The notes under the pieces: model-generated | What the model was told of the DNA's origin: nothing | Seen by the model: the letters and a program-made list of their open reading frames with translations, nothing else | The model's database searches: none | Assembly: GCA_964247055.1 (NCBI GenBank) | Contig: OZ176051.1 | Location: 4,340,001-4,404,000, forward strand | Direction: 5' to 3' | Length of the DNA: 64,000 bases | From: Paragordius varius | Taxonomy: Eukaryota > Nematomorpha | Program-made: the position numbers and the translations under genes | In this document: positions 37,101-47,100 of the stretch, one piece after another | How positions within the stretch are numbered: the stretch's first letter is position 1 | How the letters are laid out: each line of letters begins with the position of its first letter

Positions 37101-38937
37101 ACCAATTAATATAATTTCACTGTCTTGATTTGTAGTGTTAGCCATTTATTTTACAAAAAATTATTGTCTGCTTGTTGGGTAGTTAAAAATATTCTTATAG
37201 TCAAAGCAGACGGTATATTTTATGCGACGTGTAATTTTTCCTTTATAACATATATTTAATTAATTTAAAATTTTTAACTACCCAACAAGCAGACAATAAT
37301 TTTTTGTAAAATAAATGGCTAACACTACAAATCAAGACAGTGAAATTATATTAATTGGTATATTTTTAATCTAAGATAGATGTCAAAAAGAATTATACGA
37401 AACTTAGTGAACATGATAAGAAGCGCCTAATAAAATCAACAATTATGGATGGGGATTCGATAAAAATGGTGGCTGAATCGTTGGATATTAATTATAATAC
37501 CGCCAAATCATTTGTTATGAAGTACAAAAAAAATATTAAGTGTAAATCGCAAGGTGGAAAGAGATATGAAAAGATTACGGATCGCATTGTCAACATAGTC
37601 GAAGAAAAAATTAGCGAAAACCCCTTAATCACTCTAAAATCGCTAAAATTATTTTTAGAACATGAATGCGATTTTCGCATATCTTGCAGTACCATTCAAA
37701 ATATAATCCAAAAACTAGCGATAACAATGAAAAAAACTCATACAGAGATTAACAAAATAAATGATTCGGATACAATTAGAAAAAGAAAAGAGTATGCCAT
37801 TTGGTTTCTCGAAACGTTTAATTTTGATACAACAAAGGTGGTTTTCATTGATGAATGTGGTTTCCACAACCACCTTAGGCGAAATTTTGGAAGATCTAAA
37901 CGCGGTACAAGGGCCATTGTTAAACTTCCTAACATAAAAGGAAGAAACATAACCCTTATTGCAGCTATGGGGTCACAGGGAATTGTATTTCACAGAATAG
38001 AATGTGAGAGAAATGTAAATGGAGACATATTTTCTAATTTTTTCAAAGATTTATGTGAATTTCTCACCTCTTTGAATTTAGAAGGAATTCATTTTATTTT
38101 GGATAATGCAAAGATTCACAAAAGGGAAGTTTTAAACAATATAGCTGATGGATACCACTACAAAATTTCATTTTTGGCTCCATATAGCTACATGCTCAAT
38201 CCAATAGAAAACGCATTCTCCAAAATAAAATCTAATGTCTGCTCTGCAATTAGTAATGAAAGTAATGCATCATTGAAAGATTTAGTTAACTATGGATGCC
38301 TACAAATAACAGCAACGGATGTTAAAGGATTTTGTGATTATGTAAACCACAATCTTGCAAATGCTGCGGAGGGACGTGTTTATGTGCACCAATAATTATA
38401 ATTTTAACGCTATTATTTACTTTATTATAAACATATTAATAAATGATTTATGGCTAATAATTGTTTTAATGTTTGTATTATAATCTTGGAACATCAAAAA
38501 ACGGAAAAATTATGAAATTTTCTATTAAATATAGGTATTTCCGCTTTGAATTTTATTATTAAACCATTTAAAAAAATTTTAAGAAATGGCAAAATAATTC
38601 CCAAAGTTTTTTCCCTTTTAATTTGATAATATGAATCAAAAAATAAGCATTTTGTTCAAGGGTGAATTTGAATTGTTCAAGGGTGAATTTGAATTGTTCA
38701 AGGGTGAATTTGAATTGTTCAAGGGTGAATTTGAATTGTTCGAGGGTGAATTTGAATTGTTCAAGGGTGAATTTGAATTGTTCGAGGGTGAATTTGAATT
38801 GGTTAAGGGTGAATTTGAACTGTAAATGGTATATTAATACATAGCAAAATTGACGTTACACTAACGAAAATCTATAATTTTAGGAAGTTCTTTCCATCCA
38901 AACCCCAGGAGGTGGCGGTTATGGTCCTTACAAATAA
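15747..38937 (+). CDS. OPLAH: 5-oxoprolinase (ATP-hydrolysing), 26 exons, complete
   Basis: Exons: 15747-15902, 16389-16586, 16922-17053, 17387-17493, 17575-17883, 17989-18122, 18219-18307, 19007-19124, 19186-19328, 19424-19549, 19714-19826, 20297-20677, 21669-21819, 26287-26420, 26482-26658, 26812-26989, 27294-27395, 28151-28319, 28787-28896, 29156-29380, 29590-29724, 29993-30142, 30335-30495, 31310-31470, 34449-34546, 38884-38937. All introns are GT-AG and in phase; the CDS is 4,011 nt, 1,336 residues (human 1,288). The N-terminal hydantoinase-A half shows [35 protein letters not shown] and [14 protein letters not shown]. The C-terminal hydantoinase-B half shows [36 protein letters not shown] and a final GGGGYG. 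Family function: cytosolic ATP-dependent opening of 5-oxoproline to glutamate in the gamma-glutamyl (glutathione) cycle. The reading looks intact. Introns 61-4,467 nt; numbers 13, 24 and 25 are swollen by transposons. Confidence 0.95.
16628..16666. repeat. TA microsatellite in OPLAH intron 2
   Basis: This is an uninterrupted TA dinucleotide run just downstream of exon 2. Others in the window are near 31,112-31,142 (intron 23), 58,208-58,240 and 60,395-60,430. Confidence 0.8.
22587..25041 (+). pseudogene. hAT transposase (BED-finger type), disrupted
   Basis: The first 351-codon frame (22587-23642) carries an N-terminal BED-like finger, CLICDGEF ... HIDTQKHQK, then a hAT core ([47 protein letters not shown]). 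Similarity continues after frame changes through 23,643-24,108 and, beyond the inserted TTAA element, in 24,700-25,041, which ends in the hAT C-terminal dimerisation domain ([20 protein letters not shown]). I count about four frame breaks; one is a one-base shortening of a T run near 23,605, just before the CPTTLKKFF block. It is not expected to make active enzyme, unless some breaks are assembly errors in homopolymers. Confidence 0.8.
24113..24695. mobile_element. TTAA-flanked element, copy 6 (complete, inside the hAT transposase)
   Basis: The copy is 583 bp between TTAA 24109-24112 and TTAA 24696-24699. Taking it out with one TTAA restores the transposase reading [15 protein letters not shown] in frame across the junction. 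This fixes TTAA as the exact target duplication. Confidence 0.85.
25130..25860 (-). pseudogene. Inverted, diverged second copy of hAT transposase segments
   Basis: Read on the minus strand this block matches the plus-strand transposase in order: AATCTTAATCAAAACATTAT, GATTTGTTACCCCTGGATGT-like, and the C-terminal TTTTTCCACAGTAAAT stretch. It is shorter and more diverged than 22,587-25,041, and lies within the same pair of termini, giving the transposon a partial fold-back shape. Confidence 0.6.
27613..27772. repeat. Two-copy tandem duplication in OPLAH intron 17
   Basis: A unit of about 79 bp (AATTACAATTGTAATTTTAT ... AAAAAAGTAT) occurs twice in direct tandem with only about one length difference in an A run. 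It is recent and non-coding. Confidence 0.7.
30784..31000. mobile_element. Hairpin MITE in OPLAH intron 23
   Basis: The termini TCATGTATCCT and AGGATACATGA are inverted, and an inner perfect pair of about 39 bases (TATTTGGTAAAGAATGGAAA and onward) faces itself across a ~35-bp loop. The whole block, about 215 bp, can fold end to end. No coding capacity. Confidence 0.6.
31880..34105. mobile_element. Old fold-back element with 21-bp tandem repeats, OPLAH intron 24
   Basis: Two inverted arms of about 0.75-0.9 kb can be followed: GTGTCATAGAATAAATAAA at about 31,953 against its complement near 34,000; TAATTTAGCCCAAAAATTCC near 32,583 against its complement near 33,200. Each arm holds an array of a 21-bp unit (TTCAAGCAAACGCAACATTTTT type): about 32,235-32,440 in the left arm and 33,340-33,600, inverted, in the right. 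The arms differ at many positions and the centre (about 32,650-33,170) is unpaired. No transposase is seen. Open frames such as repeated FFKQTQH come from the array and are not genes. Confidence 0.75.
35132..35441. mobile_element. Tc1-like MITE (T2), complete, OPLAH intron 25
   Basis: The element is 310 bp, flanked by TA on both sides, with inverted ends TACCATTTACAGTTCAAATT each followed by two or three 21-bp subterminal units. The core is A+T-rich and shared with T1, T4 and T5 but not with T3. Confidence 0.8.
36065..37145 (-). CDS. Tc1/IS630-type transposase, left arm of T3, with a 22-nt intron
   Basis: Exons on the minus strand: 37145-37103 and 37080-36065; the intron 37102-37081 is GT-AG and 22 nt. 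The spliced product is 352 residues. The N-terminal helix-turn-helix ([13 protein letters not shown] ... [10 protein letters not shown]) is complete only when the short intron is removed; the uninterrupted frame starting at 37,015 cuts it. Catalytic residues, numbered from that inner methionine: D136 in FIDECGF, D220 in ILDNAKIH, E255 in LNPIEN, giving a DD34E triad. The gene appears intact. The product should bind the element's ends and cut and paste at TA. Confidence 0.85.
37315..38395 (+). CDS. Tc1/IS630-type transposase, right arm of T3, with a 22-nt intron
   Basis: Exons 37315-37357 and 37380-38395; intron 37358-37375 would break the frame, whereas 37358-37379 (22 nt, GT-AG) keeps it, for a CDS of 1,059 nt and 352 residues. 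The translated product from the inner methionine is identical to that of the left arm. The two start codons lie 169 bp apart, back to back, so a shared bidirectional promoter in the centre is likely (inference). Domain content is as for the left copy: N-terminal HTH, then the DDE core with [13 protein letters not shown] near the C-terminal third. Confidence 0.85.
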
Positions 38938-39640
38938 TTCTACATTAAACCAATTTTTAATTACTACTAATAATATATCCATTTTTATATATATTTTTAA
39001 CCATTTATAACTCCACTTTATGGTAAGCAATGCAATTCACATAGTTCACAATTAATGTAACAAATCATAATATTTGCAATAAATATGACCTGGGTATAAT
39101 AAAACAATTACTTGTAAGTTGATTTTACATATCTTAGCTTTTATGGTATGTTGTTATTTAAATATTTTTTAATTTCAGTGAGATTCGAGTTAGCATTTTT
39201 TATGAAATCATAATAATTTGAGAATAGAAAATATAAACAGCATTTTTCTGCGACAATTGTAAAAAAATGTGACAGGATAAAAATAAACTTGTTATATAAT
39301 GTAGAAAACAATCATTTTGATTTAATTGAGTGGGTCCTAAGGCGAAAATTTGAGAACCAAATCATTTTGATCACTATTTTAGAAACAGATTAGGAACAAA
39401 GTAAATATTGGCAAATTTTGCTTTTTAGAGTTTATGGTTTCCAAATCTTTTAAGAATTCATACTTTTTGGGGTATTTATATACCCCAGGGCCATTTGAAA
39501 TTTAAAAAAATATTTTTCGGGTCAAATTTGGAATTAGCTTTCTTTGACCCTTTAGTTCCATGATACAAATTTATGTTAAAAAAAAATCAAAGTGTAAAAA
39601 TATCCTTATGTCAAATTTTCGCCGCCATTTCCCACTTTAA
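38938..39640. repeat. OPLAH downstream region with dispersed repeat 'D', copy 2 (left part)
   Basis: The first few hundred bases should hold the OPLAH 3' UTR. From about 39,400 the sequence is repeat D, including a GGGGTATTTATATACCCC palindrome; it continues beyond the TTAA element at about 40,196-40,460. No gene. Confidence 0.45.
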
Positions 39641-40190
39641 CACTGGATACAACACATTCATTTCAGTCCTTCGATGCAATATTAGGATCGTTGGATACCT
39701 CAGGCTAGTTTAAATAAAATATTTAAAAAATATGGAATAAATTGAAACCAACTTATATAACATTAATAAACCGAAATATAAAGAAAATTCATTGAAAAAC
39801 TTGATATTACTTATAAGGTAAAACCCAAAGGTAAATCTAGCCAACATAACATGTGTGCATAAGCTAAATATGAAAATAATGCAAAATATACCACTTTTTT
39901 GTTTATATTAATGTTAAATATGCTTTTAATAAAAAGTAAACTTAATTGTAGCCTTAGAATCTAATTAACACGATATTTTGCATAAATTTTGTAAAATAAA
40001 AATGATGTTGAAGTAGTGTGATACGGAACTTTTTTTTTAAAGCTTAATTTCCATATATACTTTGGCTTATTTACATAATTTTTATTAGGAGAGAAGCATA
40101 GGTTAAACTGGAACCGTATCCTTCAGAGTTTTTTTAAAAATTTCAACTTAAATATTGTATGGGGTATTTAGTTACCCCAATTTAAATCGA
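39641..40190. mobile_element. TTAA-flanked element, copy 9 (old, right end lost)
   Basis: The left end CACTGGATACAACACATTC follows TTAA (39637-39640). Internal blocks match other copies with many changes. The right side reaches the GGGGTATTTAGTTACCCC palindrome and ATTTAAATCGAT, but the AAGTG terminus is not recognisable. It inserted within repeat D. Confidence 0.6.
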
Positions 40191-41187
40191 TCATGAATGG
40201 AACGGGCAAATAAATGTATGTTATGGTTAAACAATATCAATGATTAGAAATCTTTCAAATTACTATTTACGAGCAAATTTTTGATCTTTCTTCCAAAAAC
40301 ACTGTAAAAATTCTAGTTTCTATTCTTTATCTAACACAGGAGAAGAAGGTTTGATAATTAAATTTTAACCAAAACAATAGTTTGTATACTACTTTAAGCT
40401 CTCCAAAATGTCATAATCACAAAAAATGAAAATGTCTTTAAGTGGTAAATTGCGCTTCGTTAAGTAATAACCTGACATAAAATATTTATTTTAAATAAAA
40501 AATTTATTTTTCATGATTGGTTTGTTCTATATTAAAAACATATGTTTGATATATAAAATATGATGCATATAGGCCAATCACAAATCATTGTTTTCAGTTT
40601 TTTTACTGCAAAGACACAAAATTAATTTATATCCAAAAAGAAATATGTATTGATATAAAAATTTATGGGTTAACCTATAAAAACCATTAAATGATTTCTT
40701 TTTAAAAAATAAAATTCAGCCGATTATATATATAAAACCGGGTGTTCATGATTGCAAATGCTTACTTTTTGCCTTATTTTGATTATGGATAATCTAAATA
40801 GATAACAAAAAATAATGTACTTATTGCCCCCCTATTGATCTATATCCTTTTCAGCAGAGATAATATTAAATTAAAAACAATAATTAGGTATGAAAATCTG
40901 GGATTTAAGTGTAATTGCGTTTTTGCGTTACCATAGCCGGATTACTCAATGATATTAACCAATGGTATATTATTGCGAAATCAAACCCAAAATACACATA
41001 AATTAATTTTCTCAATTTCCATTCGTATTTGGCTGCGTTTTGTATTAATAATTTCATGGGCTGTTGGTTGTCGGTGTAGGATACAGTGTAACAACAATGG
41101 ATGTATCTAATATAATAAGTGAAAAAACATATATGAGTAAATGTTTTCTTGAACAAAAAACTACAGTGCAATATAATTTTATTCAAA
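40191..41187. other. A+T-rich spacer between OPLAH and RBMS 3' ends
   Basis: The left third continues repeat D (to about 40,460). The rest shows no gene. The two host genes converge here, and the right end should hold the RBMS 3' UTR. Confidence 0.45.
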
Positions 41188-44100
41188 CTATATCATAACC
41201 GTACCAGATTGATCAGAATTTGAGATTAATGTATGATCCTGTGAAGGAGATGTGTAATTCGCAATAGTATTTACATTATTTGTGTTAATAATATTTACAT
41301 CAACATTTTGGGTGGGGAAGGATGTTGTAGGAGGAGGTGTCGTTTGAGTTAAATTAACCACGTATTGAGCAACATTAGGTGACGGAACCATAAATGGTAA
41401 AGGTGGAGGGGGAATATAAGGACTTTGAAATTGATTCAAATTATTGATGCTATTTATTATATTATTTGGCCGAAAATTATTCATCGATTGATTTGGTATG
41501 AGAGCAGTGGTATTTAGTTGATTAACAGGATGAAATGGAATCGAGGGATTCGCCATTATAGGGAGATTCATTGATGGAAGCAGTTGTGCTACTTGTGGTT
41601 GAGTTATCATGATAAACTTTGAGTTTGTCGTCAATGCGACATTATTCGAATTAATATTGTTTTGGGCAGTATCACACTCATTTGAAACAGATGAAGCCAA
41701 ATTCAAAACATTATTATTAGGTTTAACATTATTGCCATTTGTTCCACCATGATTGAGATTTGGGGGATAAAATGGTATTGGTATGTAACATCCCACCATA
41801 GGGTATGGGTACATCATATTAACGTTAGGTTGAGCATTCAAATTTACCGCAGATTGTTGTTTTCCAGTATTTAAGACTAATGCATTAGAGCCATTATTAT
41901 TGTTGTTAACAAAGGCGGTATTTATACCTCCTAACACACATGGGACATAGAATTGCCCACCCTTGTTTGGACCACCATTTTCTCCACCAAAATTTACTGG
42001 GATCATGTATGCCGTATTATTCAAATTAAGCATTTGTTGCGGTTGAAAAGTTTCGGAAAACATGATGGCATTTTTTGGCATATTTTTTGATGGATGATAA
42101 TAAGCGTTATTGGTATTATTATCTTTATTGTTACAATTGAAAAATTGCAATGTTTGAGATGCAGGTAAAACGTTGGTATTTGGCATGATTGTATCATTGG
42201 TAGTTAATGGAGTTGATGACTGAAATGGTTTAAGTGGTATTAGATTGCCATTGTTTTGATTAAAATTTGTTTGTTGAATGTTGGGGACAGGGAAGGGTAT
42301 TGGATTTACATGAGATTGAATGTTAGATAAACCTAGTTATTATGTAATAAAAAAAGTTACTTAAATGAGTAGCTATATGCTCAATTTGATCGCGCAGAAA
42401 ACTTGTTATTTACGCACCTATGTATAACAATAATATCTTTTTGCCTACATTTTAAATCCTTTAAAAATCGTCAGTTAAATTTGGTATCCTACAATTGAAA
42501 CAAAAACCTTTTCATTTTCTCTATAATATTTTTAGATTACTCATAAATTTAACTTTAAGGGACTAAATATATATTTTACCAAAGATCTTATAACTTTAAC
42601 ATTTTTTCAAAAAACTAGTTATATCCAGATATCTGGCAATCAATAAAGTTTGCAATTTATTAATGAATAAATTGTCAAATTTTAAAATTTGGTAATTTAA
42701 CCTTTAGCAGAAGATGTCTCACTATTGAGATTATAATAATTATCAAGGAGTGGAAATTGATATGGACTCCCACCGGGTAGTAAATGAGAAAAGGGTCCAT
42801 GATGAATATTTCCAGTTAGCGGAAATGATGAGTTATATCCTAACATGAATAATTGTAAAAATATAATATACCTATGTGCCGTCAAATCCAAAAAACATAA
42901 TTTTTAAAATGAAGTTTTAAATATTTTTATATATTGTACGCATAAAGTTTTTGTAAATCATTCAAAATTTTAAAATATTCTTTCTTATTTGTGTCATCTT
43001 TTACAGAATAATTTATTGCAATTTCGCCAACAAGCAATTATAGCTATTATTCATAATTTAAAAATATGTTGCGGATATTTTTATGGGATCATGTGCATTA
43101 TTACTTTAAAAAAATACAGTAACACCTATTACATCGTAATTTGGAAATTTTGAATTATTCATTTGAAAAAATTCCCAATGACTAATTATTTTAATAGAAT
43201 GCAGATGAAAAGCCAAAATAAACGGAAATTTTTTATGTGTGTTATCCTTTATAAGTCCAACAATATACACTTCTATATTCAAATTAATTTAGAAAATAAT
43301 AAGGTTATCATTATATTGAAGTAAATGGAATGAAAATAAGCGTCACAGTTTTGAAAAAAGTAGAACCACGGTTCCAATATTAAAAAATACTCTAAACTAA
43401 ACTTTTACCATTCGATATAACATTTTTTATTTATAATCCACATTTTTACTTCATTATTGTAGTCGATTTAAGAATTTAAGACACGATTAAATTTTTTACG
43501 CGCAATAAGGTTGATGAAAACACTTTTCGATAAAGACTTTAATTATCTAAACGCTAGCTATATTTCATTCAGTTAAAGTTTGATTGCATGCATATATCAA
43601 TAAATTACCAAACAAATAAGGCTGTTGTTGGAATGAATTAGAATTGTTGCACGTGGTATTAATCGTGGCTGACAACTTGTGTGATTGTTGCAATTGAAGT
43701 GACATGGAATTGGAATTCAGTGAATTATAGTTGGAAAGTGCGTTGGGCCCATATATATTATGATGGTTACCATGGAGATATGAGCTATGCAAACTTATTA
43801 TAGGGTTTAATGATAGCTTATTATAATTATTAAAACTATTTGGTTGAAACAAAAAGGGTAATCCACCACCCAAATTATTATTAGGTAAATAAGCCGCCGC
43901 TGGTGAGTTAAATAATAAAGATGATGATTTGAATGTAAAACCATTGCCATACTTATCATAATTATTATTATGATATAGGTTGTATTTTTTTAATGAATTG
44001 TTATTATGGGAGTAATTAGAGGCCGAGGTTGGACTTGAAGAATTATCAGCAAATTTGCACATGATAGGTTTGGAAGAACCTAAACAGGAATATTTAATAA

Positions 44101-47100
44101 ATTCACCTTTGAACAATTAAAATTAACCCTCAAATAAATTATGTGTTTTTCTTAAGATTAAAAATTACCTATACGTTTTTATGTATTTTTAAAAAATAAA
44201 ATTTTGTTTTAAATTAAAATAATACTGAAAAAATATAAAAACTATGCCAAAAAGATATATTTCTTATTAATAATGAGTTATAATAGTTCAAAAAACACAC
44301 AATTTATTTTTAGGTAAATTCGAATTGTTCAAGGGTGAATTTGAATTGTAAATGGTATATTAGTAAAAATATTCTATTAAAAAATAACTTACATCGAAAT
44401 TTGATAGAAACCGCAAAACATAAATACTAATCAAAGTTTTTAAATAAAACCATTTAACAGGCAGTTTTTAATAAAGTCATCAAATGGATCCTTAATTTTT
44501 ATTTAGTTTATAAGATATTGTGTTTAACCAAAGCTTACGGAGCCCTTAAATTTAAAAGCCCGTAACCCTGATCGATAATGCTATATAGAAAAAATTAAGG
44601 AGACAAAAATGGCAGACTATATAAAAATTGAGAGTCATTTTCTGGTTATTTGTTATAGACTGTGATTTACATATTTTTGGTCGTTAATGTTGTATTTAAC
44701 CCAAAAGATATTTTGAAAAAAATTAATCAAAAGGCAAAGAGGTTTAAAATAATGTAAAATTTAAAAATGTTAAAAACCTTCCAATACTAAACCGTGAAGA
44801 CTGGCTATCACATTTTCGCAAGCAGAACGAGATTCTAACCTAAAAAATAAATAATAAAATTATTTGGTGAATTAAGGATAATTTTCTTATAAATTTTGTC
44901 AACAATTAATTTTGATAAAATAATGTATAGAAACTTATAGTATTTTAATGAAAAAGATAATTTTAACAAAGTATATTAACCATTTAAATAAAAGTATATA
45001 TTTTTAATGTGAAATTTGGAGAATTACTGTATATACAAGTCGTTTTTTAACATAATTATTCATTAGAGCAAATATACAGAGTAATAAAAATTGAACACTT
45101 TTATAATGTAAGAGATTAATTTTTTATCAATCATCTAAATATCTTATATGTTACAGTTGTAAATTAAAATCAATGAGAAACATCCTCATTTCATAGTATA
45201 CTATTCACATTCTAATCTACCCTTGAACAATTCAAATCACCCTATTTAATTCGAACTAATATAACTCATTATTAATATGAAATAAATCTTTATGGTATAT
45301 ATTATTTTTTCAACAAAATATTAGTTTTTAAAATATATTGAAAAATAGGTTATTTTTAATTTAAGGGTGAATTCGAATTGTTTAAGGGTGAATTTGAATT
45401 GTAAATGGTATAAATAACCGTAATCATATATGTTATAAATAAAAAAATTAAATAAATAAGCCTATCTTTATAAAAAAATATTAATCTTTTAACTTTTTTA
45501 TGTTTACTCCATATAATTCTAAATATACTACACTATAGTTAGCCATTTAAAAACCACCTTAAAGCCACAATTTAAAATATAAACTTTTTTCAAAAATGTT
45601 AATAAAATAAAAGTTTTATCACCTAGCAAAACCTACACCACGGCTTTTTAAATTGCCATTTTTAGAGCCAATATTTGGTGGATGTTCTTTAAGTATACGG
45701 ATAGAAAGAACTGATCCATGCGGGCTAATTAAGCTTTCTAATTCGGGTTCTGTCATAGAGAGAGGCAAATTTGCAATATACAAATTGGTAGAATCCAAAG
45801 ACTGTTGCTATAAAATAATAGATATATACATGTATAAAATTGCATCTAAATACTCATCTTATATTTTGGAAATATTTTGTTAACACATATATGATTATAA
45901 AATGATTGTTATTTAATTCCTTTATTATTCAAAAAACAACTTGAATTTATAAAAAGGTATATGAAACTAAAATTGGAATCAAAACACTTTTATCGTTTTT
46001 TAAATAAACCCGTTTATTAGTCAAAAAATAACATTAAAACGATTTTTTGTCGAATAATTATATATATGATATTAACAATTAGCGTATGAAATCAATATTG
46101 TTTTAAAATTACAAAAAAATCTTTTTTCTAATCTATAAAAAATAGGACAAAATTTTCGCATTTTATTTTTATAGTTATCATTCAAACTGAATATTTTAGG
46201 ATTTTAAATTTGAAAAAAAAAAAAAAAATAAAATTTAACCATTGATAGAAAACGATGGTAACGCCAAAAAATTATACGAAAATTGTTCGAAAAAAATAGA
46301 AAGTATTTTATGATTTATGAATATTTTTTACTATATTTAGTATAAATAAAAAAATAATAAAAAAAACCTTAGCCATTTGTACTTGCATACCCAACGATTT
46401 CAAATCAGTCAAAGCAGTTTGTGCGGATTCTACAGTTTCGAAATCCACGAAACCAAAACCTATATTATAGGTATATTTTTACAAAATTTAACAATTTTAT
46501 CTTGTGAATTTTAATCAAATATAAACTATTTTTGTATTTGCAATGACTAACCCAAAATTTAGCACAAAATAATTTGATATTACATGTATTAAAATTTATT
46601 TTTAAATTTAAAAAAACGCAGGACTAGCGGTAAGAATATTGATGTTAACTTCTCTTTATAAAATAGAGCGGACAGCATATAGTTTTTGAAAAATTTATTA
46701 TATCGGGCTTTTATTTGAAAATAAACATATTTTGATTCCTGGCGTTTATAGAAAGTATAGTGATAAAATACAGACAAATTTTTTTGTTACCACAATAATT
46801 AATTAAAATGTTTTGAATAACTCCGTATAGTGTAAACTTTATAAAATTATTTAGGGCTTCGAATTCTATCACATATAATTGTACAAAATTTTGATTATAA
46901 AACAGTTAGGATATACGAAATTAATAGTGGATAAAAAATTTATCTATACCACAGTACAGTAAGATATAAATAACTAAAACAAGATTATATTTATTGATTA
47001 ATTTACCTTTGCAGGAATTTGTCTCCTTATCTATTATGGCTTTTGTAGATATGATTGTACCATATCTAACAAACATAATTGATAAAAATGTGATTAAAAA

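Larger units (their letters stand above)
35639..38831. mobile_element. Palindromic Tc1/IS630-type transposon (T3) with two divergent transposases
   Basis: The element is flanked by TA on each side (35637-35638 and 38832-38833). Its two arms of about 1.55 kb mirror each other around 37,230, with an unpaired centre of about 78 bp (37,191-37,268). The arms differ by a 10-bp indel (near 35,845 / 38,615) and otherwise look identical by eye. Each arm runs from the outside: TACCATTTACAG end, eight 21-bp units, about 250 bp of spacer, then a complete transposase gene reading away from the centre. The flanks outside the ends are not palindromic. Confidence 0.9.

Noticed and set aside
37358-37375. An 18-nt intron in the transposase
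   Set aside because: Using the first AG breaks the frame; the next AG gives a 22-nt intron that keeps it.
36510-37695. Open frames antisense to the transposases
   Set aside because: They mirror each other exactly in both arms as shadows of the transposase coding strand.
35639-38831. Palindrome as a missed-adapter or chimeric-read artefact
   Set aside because: The flanking introns are not mirrored, TA lies at both outer ends, the arms differ by 10 bp and the centre is unpaired. An artefact remains possible but is less likely.
35611-38844. CRISPR-like look of the regular 21-bp repeats
   Set aside because: The units are contiguous without unique spacers, sit inside transposon ends as mirror images, and the DNA is eukaryotic.
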